From the NCBI RefSeq assembly GCF_012927115.1, contig NZ_JABBFY010000001.1, forward strand, positions 2,604,001 through 2,668,000: a DNA stretch of 64,000 nt, read 5' to 3'. The translations under genes were made by a program, and so were the position numbers. Position 1 is the stretch's first letter; every line of letters starts with the position of its first letter. Positions 1 to 8,709 of the stretch are shown here, in pieces. This DNA comes from Sphingomonas sp. G-3-2-10. Lineage in GTDB: Bacteria; Pseudomonadota; Alphaproteobacteria; Sphingomonadales; Sphingomonadaceae. The notes under the pieces were generated by a model, which was not told the origin of the DNA, did not search any database, and was given only the letters and a program-made list of their open reading frames with translations.

Positions 1-942
1 CGCCAGCGCCGCGGCGAGCTGATCGACCGGAAGCGGCCGGAACCCGCCGGTCACGCGCTGCGCCGCGAGCGACGGATCGGCGAGGCGGATCTTGCGCTGC
101 GAGTAGCGATTGGTCTGCTCAAGGACGTCGCCGAGCGGCACGCCGTCGAAATCGAGCATGCCCGAGACCCATTGCTGCAGGCCGGGCGATGCCTTGGCCA
201 CCTGGGGACGGCGGGCGAGATCGGTGAAGCACTCGCCGGGCGCGAGCCGCGTCACCGCCGCCACGCCACCCGCGGGCGCAAGGCCGCGGACATCGACCGA
301 GCCGCGAAACAGGCTCACCCTCACCCCTCCCGGCTCGAACCCGACATCGAACAATGTCCCGAGCGCAGTGACGGTTCGACCGTCCGCCTCGACGCGAAAC
401 GGGCGCGCAGCGTCATGCGCGACATCGAAGCGCGCGCGGCCCCGGACGAGCCGGACCTGACGCAGATCGCCTGACAGGCGGACTTCGATCGCACTGTCGG
501 TATCGAGCGTCACCACCGTGCCATCGCCAAGCTTCACGGTGCGGATCTCCCCGACCCGCGTCGCCTGTGGTTCGGCAGCGGCGATGACCGCGCCGTCCGG
601 CATTGCGCCCGGCCCACTAAGGAGCCAGAAACCCGCCAGAGCCACCAGCACCAGGGCGAGCGCGGCAAAGGCGGGACGGGCTGCGGGCATTTCCCAGATC
701 GAAGGCCGCCGCTCGGGCAGGCGGCGGTTGCGTCCCATCTCGGTGCCTGCAAGGCCGCCGGTCTCCTGCCATTGCTCACCAGCCCGCTCATAGGCTTCGC
801 GGTGCGCCGGATTGGCGTCGCGCCAGGCTTCGAACTCGGCGCGCAATTTCCCTCGATCCGGTCCCTGCATGCGCGAGAACCAGATTCCAGCCTGTTTGGT
901 GACCGCCAGGCTGCGGCTATCCTTTGATCCGGAGCCGGGCAT
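1..942 (-). CDS. fecR: FecR-family anti-sigma/signal transducer (partial, 3' end outside window)
   Basis: Reading from ATG at 942, 314 residues are visible and the frame is still open at base 1. The N-terminus has the FecR pattern: a short cytoplasmic region with an aromatic W-F-S-R stretch and a D-A-N-P-A-H-R-E-A-Y motif near residues 42-51, then one hydrophobic segment at about 91-109, then a periplasmic FecR domain containing D-T-D-S and G-x-x-F-D-V segments. Members of this family sit in the inner membrane and relay a signal from a TonB-dependent outer-membrane receptor to the partner sigma factor. The start codon overlaps the stop of the upstream sigma gene by one base (TGATG), so the two are translationally coupled. 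The receptor gene is expected further left, outside the window. Confidence 0.9.
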   Translation of the reverse strand, partial: MPGSGSKDSRSLAVTKQAGIWFSRMQGPDRGKLRAEFEAWRDANPAHREAYERAGEQWQETGGLAGTEMGRNRRLPERRPSIWEMPAARPAFAALALVLVALAGFWLLSGPGAMPDGAVIAAAEPQATRVGEIRTVKLGDGTVVTLDTDSAIEVRLSGDLRQVRLVRGRARFDVAHDAARPFRVEADGRTVTALGTLFDVGFEPGGVRVSLFRGSVDVRGLAPAGGVAAVTRLAPGECFTDLARRPQVAKASPGLQQWVSGMLDFDGVPLGDVLEQTNRYSQRKIRLADPSLAAQRVTGGFRPLPVDQLAAALA

Positions 943-1499
943 CAATCCTTGTCCGCATGCCGAATAAGCATCGTCATTGCCTTGGCGATCTGCTTCTCGA
1001 TACCCGATACGGACATGCCGGTCCGCTCGGCGATTTCGTTATAGCTGAGTCCGTCCAGTCGATGCGCCATGAATATTTCCCGAGTCTTGGGCTTCATGCG
1101 GCGCATTACCGCTTCGATGCGCGCGAGACTATCGCGAGCTTCGAGTCGGGACACTTCATTTGAAACCGAAATGGTCTCTTCATCGAATGGAACATGCATG
1201 CGCTCGCCGCGGCCGGAGGCGCTCTTTGCACGGTCGCGCAGCAGGTTGCGAGCCACTTGCCGCAGGAAAGCGCGGGGTCGCGCGATCGGTTCGCTTCGCA
1301 CCTGCTCGCTCTGCGCCAGCCGCAGGAAGGCCTCCTGCGCAACGTCGCCGGCCTCCTCTGGATTGGATCGATAGCGGGTGATGAACCGGACGAGCGAATG
1401 GCGTTCATTCCGATAGATCATCTCCAGCCCAAGCGGGGCTGCGTCCGCGTCGTCGGCATCGCTAAAGGCCGGAACGGTCGAAGGCGCTGGAGGCGACAT
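942..1499 (-). CDS. ECF sigma factor, FecI type
   Basis: This 185-residue protein is the usual size of an ECF sigma factor. Region 2 is visible as R-N-E-R-H-S-L-V-R-F followed by E-E-A-G-D-V-A-Q-E-A-F. Region 4 is visible as K-T-R-E-I-F followed by a helix-turn-helix around L-S-Y-N-E-I-A-E-R-T-G-M-S-V. It should direct RNA polymerase to a small regulon, classically iron or other TonB-dependent uptake, under control of the FecR encoded immediately downstream. It is followed with a one-base overlap by fecR. The physiological signal cannot be read from the sequence. Confidence 0.92.
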   Translation of the reverse strand: MSPPAPSTVPAFSDADDADAAPLGLEMIYRNERHSLVRFITRYRSNPEEAGDVAQEAFLRLAQSEQVRSEPIARPRAFLRQVARNLLRDRAKSASGRGERMHVPFDEETISVSNEVSRLEARDSLARIEAVMRRMKPKTREIFMAHRLDGLSYNEIAERTGMSVSGIEKQIAKAMTMLIRHADKD

Positions 1500-2061
1500 C
1501 AGGCCGCTCCACGCCCGCTGGACAGACCGCCGCCCTTCCCAACCATGGCTTCCATCTCCCCGCCTTCCGAACGCGAGGCGGGCCGGCAGAAGCCGGGTGT
1601 TGAGAACAAGTTTGAGGACTTGCGCCGACGCCTTTAGCCGCGAACGGCCTGAACATGCGCGTCGGCCACCCGGCCGCTAGGGCACGGAAATGGATCCCAA
1701 ACGAGGTTCTCACGCCTCGGCGCCGCACTTTAAGCGGCGCGCTCCAAGACTAGGATTGGAACGCTTCAAAAGGCAAGCCAAGCAGAAATCAAGGAATCGC
1801 AACCACTTCGGACGAATCTGCTCGGTCAGTCGGCCCTGACGGTCGCCCGCGCCGCAGGCGCCGGAAAAGAACGCACCCTTGCAGACGGACGGCCGTCGCG
1901 GCGGCGTGCGCGCGGGCCTGGGGGCCAGCCGCCGCCGTGACCTCCGGCCGGTCGCAAGCGTGCCACGCGGGTCAAAGAAGCGCGGACCCTGACGCCTTCG
2001 CAGAAGGCGCAGAGCACGCTCCGCTGATCCCCCGCGTTCCGATCCAATGCACGCCTGTGAA
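1500..2061. other. Intergenic region upstream of the sigma gene
   Basis: These 562 bases hold no gene I can support. Overlapping open frames here have arginine- and proline-rich compositions typical of non-coding GC-rich DNA. Two short perfect hairpins are present. One has a 7-bp stem (1720-1726 with 1734-1740) and a 7-base A/T-rich loop. The other has a 7-bp stem (1993-1999 with 2003-2009) and lies about 55-70 bases beyond the stop of the ATPase-methyltransferase gene. Neither is followed by a convincing T tract. The sigma-gene promoter should lie in the left part, but I could not identify -35/-10 elements. Confidence 0.5.
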
Positions 2062-3888
2062 CTAGGCGACGGTCGCATCCGTCTGGCCTTTGGCAAGGCA
2101 GGAAGTCACTCTCGCCAACCCGAAAACAGCATTCAGCAAATGCCGCTGGTCAGTAATGCTGGAGACCGGCCCGACGCCTTCGTACGTCTGCGTGTATTGC
2201 TCCTTGAGCCCCTCCCACGCTGCGATCACGATTTCGAGTATGGCCTCTCGAGGAAGGGGCGTGTCGGGCGGCGCGCTCGCCGCAAGACAATAGGATTCGG
2301 CGCCATGAATCGAGAAGCCGCGGACCGCCACCTTGAAGCCCAAGGCAAGGAACAGGTTGGCCAGCCATTGCTGGGGGACGGGGATTGCGAAGCGCTCAGG
2401 GGCGAGCAACGGATAGATCTCGGTCACGAGCACAATGCCATTCTCGACGCCGGAGACGGCGCTCCACGCGTCGATGAGCGCGTCGCACCATGCCTCGGGG
2501 TCGAGCACGTGCAACACATTGGTGAGCAGGACGAGCCCGGCACGGACACCGGCCAGATCGGCTCGCGTTCCCACGACCTGTACAGAAACCCCGTCGATCG
2601 GGGATCGGGCCAGTAAAGCCGCCCGGGTCACGGGGACCGGCTCGTAGAGGATCCATGAGACCGGTTCGCGACTGGTCGTCGCCGAACGCTTGGATAATTC
2701 GGCAAGGGTTCGTCCGAGACCGGCGCCCCAATCGAGCACGACCCCGCACACGGGAGCGAAGGACGCGATGAACGACGCAATCTCCTCGGTCTGCCTGTCC
2801 ATATACACCCGACGATTGGACGGCGCCGGATCGCATCCGAACAGGGTCCGCACCGCTTCGTTCAGATGGAGGTCGACGGACTCACGGACGAGGGCGGCTG
2901 TCGCGAGAAGCGCAGCGTCGGTCACATCAAACAACCGGTAGGCGCTGGCGAGCTTGGCTCGATCCGTTTCGAGCCGGGTGATCCGGCGCGGCGCGGATGG
3001 CTGCTTTTGGTATTTCAGGGCCTGAGCTGCAAACATCGGCCGGGGCGATGGCAATGCTTCCACATAGAATACCGCATCGACCGCGCGCCCGAAGATCAGA
3101 TGAGGATGGTGGCTCGACAGGATCGTCTGACGGCAGTTGCGCTTGAGGTACTCGATCGTGCGCGAGATCAGTTCGGGATGCATGAAATTTTCGACTTCGT
3201 CGAAGATGTAGACCTCGGGCTTGAGAGCGAGAGTCGTTGCCAGAACGGTGAAGTAGGATTTCTGCCCATCGCTCCAGTTGGCAAAGGGCGCCGTAACGCC
3301 GCTCCCCCATCCAATCAGCAGCTCGATGCCATCTTTTGCACGGCGGACACCGAGCCGGCAGTCGAACATGTCTTCGAACAGTTTTGCGAATTCGGGAAGG
3401 TCGCCGCCCAGCCAGTATAGGCGCTCTTCCTCTTCCGGCCCGATCGCCGCAACCACGGTTTGCCGGTAGGCAGGATCGATGCCCCAGCGGGCATGATCGA
3501 AGTCCTCGGGCAATCCCAGAGCCTGGATCAGCAGGCCGAAGATGACGATCTGAACCTGGAGGTCGTGATCATTGTCGGCAATCGCTTTACCGGCTCGCGT
3601 CCCGGCCAGCATTCCAAGCGAAGTCATCTGCACCTTGTGGTGGTGCGGACGGTGGCTGGTGACCTTGGCAGTCAGATTGGCCGTCCAGCCATGACCCTTG
3701 TTGAAGCCGGCGGCGCTTTTGCCGCCGAGCAGGTCCTTCAGCATGCGCAGGATGAATGACTTGCCGCTGCCGTTTGGTCCGCACAGCACCGTGACGGTTC
3801 CCAGGCCTCCCTCGGACGGCAATGGGAATTGCAACGGGTTTTCGCCGATGGTCGAGGCCGGCATTGCGAGCGAACGGATCATCGGCAC
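2062..3888 (-). CDS. ABC/SMC-like ATPase fused to a SAM-methyltransferase fold
   Basis: The 608-residue product has two recognisable halves. Residues 1 to about 270 form an AAA/ABC-type ATPase: Walker A GPNGSGKS at 37-44, a signature-like N-W-S-D-G-Q-K at 204-210, Walker B V-Y-I-F-D-E at 226-231 and an H-loop S-S-H-H-P-H at 258-263. Residues about 360-540 look like a class I methyltransferase: motif I V-L-D-W-G-A-G-L-G-R at 384-393 and a G-L-V-L-L-T-N-V-L-H strand at 451-460, with no NPPY-type DNA-adenine motif. The called start is GTG. The frame stays open upstream for 15 more codons without a normal start codon, so the true N-terminus may differ. It is the last gene after the CHAT and NlpC genes, 105 bases beyond the CHAT stop. 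The methyl acceptor, if any, is unknown. Confidence 0.7.
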   Translation of the reverse strand: MPMIRSLAMPASTIGENPLQFPLPSEGGLGTVTVLCGPNGSGKSFILRMLKDLLGGKSAAGFNKGHGWTANLTAKVTSHRPHHHKVQMTSLGMLAGTRAGKAIADNDHDLQVQIVIFGLLIQALGLPEDFDHARWGIDPAYRQTVVAAIGPEEEERLYWLGGDLPEFAKLFEDMFDCRLGVRRAKDGIELLIGWGSGVTAPFANWSDGQKSYFTVLATTLALKPEVYIFDEVENFMHPELISRTIEYLKRNCRQTILSSHHPHLIFGRAVDAVFYVEALPSPRPMFAAQALKYQKQPSAPRRITRLETDRAKLASAYRLFDVTDAALLATAALVRESVDLHLNEAVRTLFGCDPAPSNRRVYMDRQTEEIASFIASFAPVCGVVLDWGAGLGRTLAELSKRSATTSREPVSWILYEPVPVTRAALLARSPIDGVSVQVVGTRADLAGVRAGLVLLTNVLHVLDPEAWCDALIDAWSAVSGVENGIVLVTEIYPLLAPERFAIPVPQQWLANLFLALGFKVAVRGFSIHGAESYCLAASAPPDTPLPREAILEIVIAAWEGLKEQYTQTYEGVGPVSSITDQRHLLNAVFGLARVTSCLAKGQTDATVA

Positions 3889-3993
3889 CTCGAGCCTGCG
3901 CCAGTGTTGCCGCAGATAATCGATAGTAGCTCACTTGCACACGCGCTCATATGCGTCGGGAGGGTTCGACCGGATGGCGGAACTTGCGCCTGC

Positions 3994-6900
3994 TCAATTC
4001 CCAGCGTTCGCATTCTCACGACCGTCACTATGCCGCCTTACAACCGTCACGAGCGGATCGCCGAAGACGGTCATGGCGATGTCGTCGACCGGTCGTTGTC
4101 CGCGGGCGGCGCGCACGGCCTGGTTTGCCTCGAAACAGGCGTCGATGACTGGCGCACCCTCCGCCCACCGGTCGAGAAACGCGGGCAGCCACACCGGCGG
4201 AATCGACGTGTCGAGCGGCCAGGGCGGCGCTACGATCGCCCGGCATCCCCGATCGAGCAGTTGTTTTACCAGCCCGACCGTCGTGTTCGCGGCAGGATGC
4301 TTGTCGAGCCGTCCGCCCGAACAGACGAACAGGACGACCACGTTGATGTCCGAAATCTTACCCGAAAATGCCGAAGCAGCGAGCGCGAGATCGACATCGT
4401 CGGTGATGACCCGAAAATACTTCTTATCCTCGCCGACCCCGCCATGGGCGGCTATGATCGCCAGCCCGGAACCGGACATGTCCTTTGTCGGGGCCTCTCC
4501 TGTGGAGAGCGCGACGTCATGCTTGACCAAGCTGTCCTTCACGCGGTCGGCAAGGATGGCGAGCGCGGGTAAGCCCTCTTCTGGCTCTGCGTCGGGGATC
4601 CATGCCGTGATGCGATGATCTCCCGGCGGCGGAGTCTCTCGAGCGGCAGCCAACCATTCCAGAGACGGCGCGAGACACAGGCGATGCGTATAGCCCGCAA
4701 GCTGCCGTTCGACCTGAAAAAGGTTTGGCGGGAAGCCTTGTAGCTCGGCGCTTGCGACGATCACCGAGCGTGCGGGAAGCGAAGATAGGCCGAGTCTTTC
4801 GGTACTGACGTAAAAGTCCTGCGAGGTGTCACGCTTCAGATCCTGATAGGCGTAGGGGTATTTCGTACTCCATTCAGCAAGGGCTTGCGTTGAGAAGGTA
4901 GCGGCTGGCTCCACGGCGCAGCACGCTCCTTCGCCGCTGAAGACGACGCGGGTGAGGCCATTGTCCGCGCGGCCGAGCAGGACCACGGCCAGGTCGGAAA
5001 CGGCGATCGCGCGTGCAGCTTCGCTGGGCGCGGCCGCATCGCGTAGAATTTGCCGGGCAGCACCCTTGTCGCCGGGAAGCCGCAGCGCATGGTCGGCAAG
5101 CACTTCGATGGCATAGGCAGCGTCCTCGGGCGCATCTTGCAGACCAGAATCGAGCAATCGGCTAGCGCCAACGGCAAGGTGCTTTACATCGAAGCCAATA
5201 TCCCCGGCATTTCGCGCGACATCCATTCTGCTGGCAAGGCCGACAAGCGCCTCGACCGAGGGCACACGCTCGGCAGATATGTCGATCAGGCCTTTGGCAG
5301 CCTCGCCAAGTCGCTCCATGCCTGCGGCAATGCTCGCTTCGGCGGATGCGGGAATATCCACGCCTGCATCGCGCGCTATTCGCACGAGAGAGGCGAGCAT
5401 CAATGTCGGCGGCGCGGCGTCGTCATTGGCATCTACGACCTGAACGACATTTTGGGCGGCGCGTTCGATAAGTTCGATGAGGATGCCGACATCAAGACTC
5501 GTCCGATCCAACTCGGCTAGCCGCATCTGCAGTTCGATCGAGTCGAGCCAGTAGCTCCGACTGGCTTCGATCCCGGCATGACGAAGGGCCTCCCGCGCCT
5601 TTTTCAGAATCGGCCCGGTAAGTGCAAAGAGCCCCAAGTCTCGAAACAGCCGCAGGGCCAGGTGGTTTTCGTACCACATCTGGTCCCAGTCCGCGGCCTC
5701 GTCGCATGCCAGCGCGCAGGCCAACCCGATCAGGCCTTCGAGAGTATTGCCGGTTCTCGCATAGATGTCACCGAAACTGTACCAGGCCACGCGTCTTCGG
5801 TGGGGATCGGCCCCGGCGACGTTGAGCGCCTGTTCAGCCAGATCACGAGCACGCTGGGTCAAACCCGCAAGCGAGAAGCGTCCGGCTACAGCGCGAAGTA
5901 CGAGCAAGTCGGCGTCGGGCTCGTCGCCGAGCGGAGCGACCGCGGTCGCGACAAGCAAGCAATTCTCGATCAGTTGCTCGTCCGCTCGGTCGCTCATCTG
6001 TTCGCCGGCATGCTCTATGAGCCGCAAGAGCCCGGCGACAAGCTGCTCCGCCGGTGCTGGCAGTTCGTTCTTGGGCAGGCGCATCCGTCCCAGGATGATC
6101 GCAGGCTCGCGTGAAAAACGCTCGAGCGCGCTTTCGATAAACGGGACCAGCAGTTCAAGATCGCAGGCGCGTGCGCGATCCTCCACCGGCACACTGGGCC
6201 GAAGCAATAGGGGGCGCTGGCCGAAATCCAGGGCCACCTTCGCGATCACTGCGGCCCCCGTAACGCCGCCCAGAATCTCCGGTGACAGCAACCGGACCAG
6301 ACGGAGTCGGGTCCACCCATCGGTCGGGTGCGAGGCGAGCCAGCGTATTGTCGCTCCGGTCACCGCAGCAGACATGTCGTTGTCGCAGCCCGGATCTCGC
6401 GTCAGGATGCCACGCTCGACCATTTCGAGCGCCGCCCAGAGCGTTGTCTCGTCTAACTCGCCGTCAATGGCGGGACCGGCAAGGAGCATATCGAGCGCAT
6501 CAGCTCGGAGCCCCGAGGCTTCCATCGCGCCGGCGAGCGCACGCAGATTTTGCTCACGCCGGTCCGGCCATCGCTCATGCGCCTCGATTAGCAAGGTCTC
6601 GGGGTCTACAAGAGGGACGCCAAGCTTTTCCGCAAGCCAGCGCTGATAATCGGCTTCCTCCTCGAAATGGGCGTCGCCGGTTGCCGAGAGGGCGGCAGCT
6701 GCATCATCTCTACGGTTATTCGCGAGGTGGCGGTGGGCCTCCCGCTCCGCAAGAAGCCTCGATCGCGGGAAACGGGCATTGAGCGCGGCCTCAAGCACCG
6801 CGGCGCTCTCGGCGTCCTCGAGATTGTCGGCGACACGCAGTGCCTGCTGGAGCACCTCCACATGGGTTAGCGTGCCGAGAGCGCCGCGCAGCAGTTCGAT

Positions 6901-7833
6901 CGCGAGCGCTTCATTTCCGACGGTCCGGGCAAGTTCGGCAAAAGCGAGTCTGATGCCGGCGGGCGCCGCGCGGATTAACCCGTCCTCCCGCTCCAACAGC
7001 GCCAGCGCTTCCTGCGGATTTCCGGCAAAGCGGAAGGCCGACATGCGTTCAAACAATTTTCGGTCGTCGGAGAGATCTTCCGTCGCATCGATCTCCGCGA
7101 GCGCCTCGCCAAGCGCTCCGGTTTCGGCAAGCTCGCGCCATCGCTTCGTCAAGGCAAACATCTGGAGCGGGGTGAGCTGCCCCAACGGCGCGCTGGCGAC
7201 CCCGCAGTGATCGACCCCCAGCAATGCCTCCTGGTTTGATTCACGCTCAGGCCAGAACTCACCCGCGTCGAGCGCGACGTAACTGCCGGTTTCGCGTGCG
7301 ATCGGCACCAGCACATTCGCCAGCGAGACGAGTTGCGGCACCCAGACATCCTCGGGCGCCTCGACGAGCTCGGGTAACGGCAAGGGCGAGCGATACGCGG
7401 CGGCAAGAGGAATGATGAACGTGATTCCTTCCGCGCCTCTGCTGAGCAGCAGGTCGCGGAGGCTGTCGGCATCCTGCAGAGCGGCGTTGACGAATTCGAT
7501 CCTGGGCGAAAGAGCCGCTGGCTCATCCGCGAGGGTTTCCGGGCGCAGCACCAATGACCCGCGACGATAACCGTCCCCCACCCGTTCCTGCTCGGCCTCT
7601 CCACTGCCCGGCGGCAGCACCACGATGGTCCGCCTTACCAGCGGGCCGTCCTCGGTCCCGATCGCTACGTGATAGGCGGCGTGCTCACCGGCTCGCTCGA
7701 TCGAGCCATTGCCAATGACAAAGAAGTCGCCGCCGGGGCTGACCCCGTGCTGCATATAAAAGCTGAAGATGCCGCGCGGCCCCACAACATCTCCACCGGC
7801 CTCTCCGGTTTCGCCAGCCAGATCCTGCGCCAC
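3994..7833 (-). CDS. CHAT-domain (caspase-like) protein with long helical repeat region
   Basis: The product is 1279 residues long. The C-terminal 250 residues carry the CHAT protease signature: A-A-H-G-G with His about 1130, and F-V-C-S-G-G with Cys about 1171. This His-Cys dyad of the caspase/separase clan is followed by a C-R-A-I-V-A-P-P-W segment and a V-F-G-D-P ending, as in other CHAT proteins. Residues about 230-1000 are alanine- and leucine-rich and helical and look like TPR-type repeats. The first about 220 residues form a separate domain I do not recognise. The called start is GTG, three bases after the stop of the NlpC gene; an internal GTG preceded by GGAGA about 18 codons in is an alternative. 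CHAT proteins with repeat regions are known effectors or regulators in bacterial defence and cell-death systems. Substrate and trigger here are unknown. Confidence 0.8.
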   Translation of the reverse strand: MAQDLAGETGEAGGDVVGPRGIFSFYMQHGVSPGGDFFVIGNGSIERAGEHAAYHVAIGTEDGPLVRRTIVVLPPGSGEAEQERVGDGYRRGSLVLRPETLADEPAALSPRIEFVNAALQDADSLRDLLLSRGAEGITFIIPLAAAYRSPLPLPELVEAPEDVWVPQLVSLANVLVPIARETGSYVALDAGEFWPERESNQEALLGVDHCGVASAPLGQLTPLQMFALTKRWRELAETGALGEALAEIDATEDLSDDRKLFERMSAFRFAGNPQEALALLEREDGLIRAAPAGIRLAFAELARTVGNEALAIELLRGALGTLTHVEVLQQALRVADNLEDAESAAVLEAALNARFPRSRLLAEREAHRHLANNRRDDAAAALSATGDAHFEEEADYQRWLAEKLGVPLVDPETLLIEAHERWPDRREQNLRALAGAMEASGLRADALDMLLAGPAIDGELDETTLWAALEMVERGILTRDPGCDNDMSAAVTGATIRWLASHPTDGWTRLRLVRLLSPEILGGVTGAAVIAKVALDFGQRPLLLRPSVPVEDRARACDLELLVPFIESALERFSREPAIILGRMRLPKNELPAPAEQLVAGLLRLIEHAGEQMSDRADEQLIENCLLVATAVAPLGDEPDADLLVLRAVAGRFSLAGLTQRARDLAEQALNVAGADPHRRRVAWYSFGDIYARTGNTLEGLIGLACALACDEAADWDQMWYENHLALRLFRDLGLFALTGPILKKAREALRHAGIEASRSYWLDSIELQMRLAELDRTSLDVGILIELIERAAQNVVQVVDANDDAAPPTLMLASLVRIARDAGVDIPASAEASIAAGMERLGEAAKGLIDISAERVPSVEALVGLASRMDVARNAGDIGFDVKHLAVGASRLLDSGLQDAPEDAAYAIEVLADHALRLPGDKGAARQILRDAAAPSEAARAIAVSDLAVVLLGRADNGLTRVVFSGEGACCAVEPAATFSTQALAEWSTKYPYAYQDLKRDTSQDFYVSTERLGLSSLPARSVIVASAELQGFPPNLFQVERQLAGYTHRLCLAPSLEWLAAARETPPPGDHRITAWIPDAEPEEGLPALAILADRVKDSLVKHDVALSTGEAPTKDMSGSGLAIIAAHGGVGEDKKYFRVITDDVDLALAASAFSGKISDINVVVLFVCSGGRLDKHPAANTTVGLVKQLLDRGCRAIVAPPWPLDTSIPPVWLPAFLDRWAEGAPVIDACFEANQAVRAARGQRPVDDIAMTVFGDPLVTVVRRHSDGRENANAGN

Positions 7834-7836
7834 GGC

Positions 7837-8499
7837 CTAGCGCACGAGTCCAAGATAGCGCGCGAATATCGGATCGCGCACCTTATCGGCAGGCAAGTCG
7901 GGATAGGCCTTTCGAATGCGGGTCAGCTCGATCGCGTGGCCGCGGAAGATCGTATCTGCGCGATCGAACGCTATCGCGTCGCCGGTCTTGTGAAACGGCG
8001 TGGATGCGCATTCGATGGTGTCGTAGCTCCCATCGACCCGGACGGCCGTTATAAGGGCAACGTGTCCGGGGGTGCCTTCGACACCAGGCGCGATCTGATA
8101 ATTCGGATAGAGGACAATATCTCCTATTTCCGGGGCTTCGATGCGGGTGAAGAGCGCCTTGTCCGCCGTGGCGTCCTTGTAAATCTGATCGGTCCCGAGC
8201 TTGGTGCCGACCCCGATCTGCCTGGGCTTTCTTGGGAGACCGAAGCACCAACCGACGAAGCCGCTGCAGTCCGCATTATGACCCCGTGGCCAAGCCGCCA
8301 GCCGTTCCGACGGAGGCTCGGCGTAAAGGGCATATTTCGTGCCGCGCCGCTTGGCGGACTCAGCTCGCGCGAGCACTGTTTCAAGCGCGATCTTCGGCGC
8401 GCGCTGTGCGGCGGTTGCAGATCGTGAGCTTCCAGTGGCCATTAATGCCGAAGTTGCTGCGATCCCGCCAAGCACCGAACGACGATTTACCTGCGCCAT
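7837..8499 (-). CDS. Tat-exported NlpC/P60-like hydrolase
   Basis: From ATG at 8499 the product is 220 residues. This start is chosen over an in-frame ATG at 8514 because GGGGAGG lies just upstream of it. Residues 1-32 form a twin-arginine signal (N-R-R-S-V-L-G-G, hydrophobic core, A-T-A-A). The mature part has the NlpC/P60 or CHAP fold pattern: catalytic Cys78 in N-A-D-C-S-G-F-V, then G-D-I-V-L, then His146 in P-G-H-V-A-L-I. Such enzymes usually cut peptidoglycan peptides or related amide bonds outside the cytoplasm. It is the first gene of a tight set with the CHAT protein (three-base gap) and the ATPase-methyltransferase, which is unusual company for a wall hydrolase. Confidence 0.78.
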   Translation of the reverse strand: MAQVNRRSVLGGIAATSALMATGSSRSATAAQRAPKIALETVLARAESAKRRGTKYALYAEPPSERLAAWPRGHNADCSGFVGWCFGLPRKPRQIGVGTKLGTDQIYKDATADKALFTRIEAPEIGDIVLYPNYQIAPGVEGTPGHVALITAVRVDGSYDTIECASTPFHKTGDAIAFDRADTIFRGHAIELTRIRKAYPDLPADKVRDPIFARYLGLVR

Positions 8500-8529
8500 C
8501 TCGCACCTCCCCATGTTTCCCTCGCATCA

Positions 8530-8553
8530 TATCGCATCAGCGGCGTGATGATA
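8530..8553. promoter_or_regulatory. Candidate LysR-type operator between divergent genes
   Basis: The 210-bp space between the NlpC gene and the LysR gene contains an interrupted inverted repeat: TATC..ATCA (8530-8539), a 6-base centre, and TGATGATA (8546-8553). LysR regulators commonly bind such dyads between themselves and a divergent target. The spacing and half-sites are plausible, but nothing here proves binding. Confidence 0.3.
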
Positions 8554-8709
8554 CCGGTAACGTGCGACCAATTCGGAAGTAATACCCAGCCTGATTTCCC
8601 AAGATTACCACCCCATTTCTTGGAATGGCTTCAAAGCGTTGCGCGCAGGATGGTGCGCCAGCGCGATCGCCAGCCGGACATCGGTGCAACGGCACGCGCA
8701 GGAGCGGGC

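Noticed and set aside
1720..1740. Perfect 7-bp hairpin upstream of the sigma gene
   Set aside because: No T tract, and too far from any stop codon to be a terminator; could be chance in GC-rich DNA.
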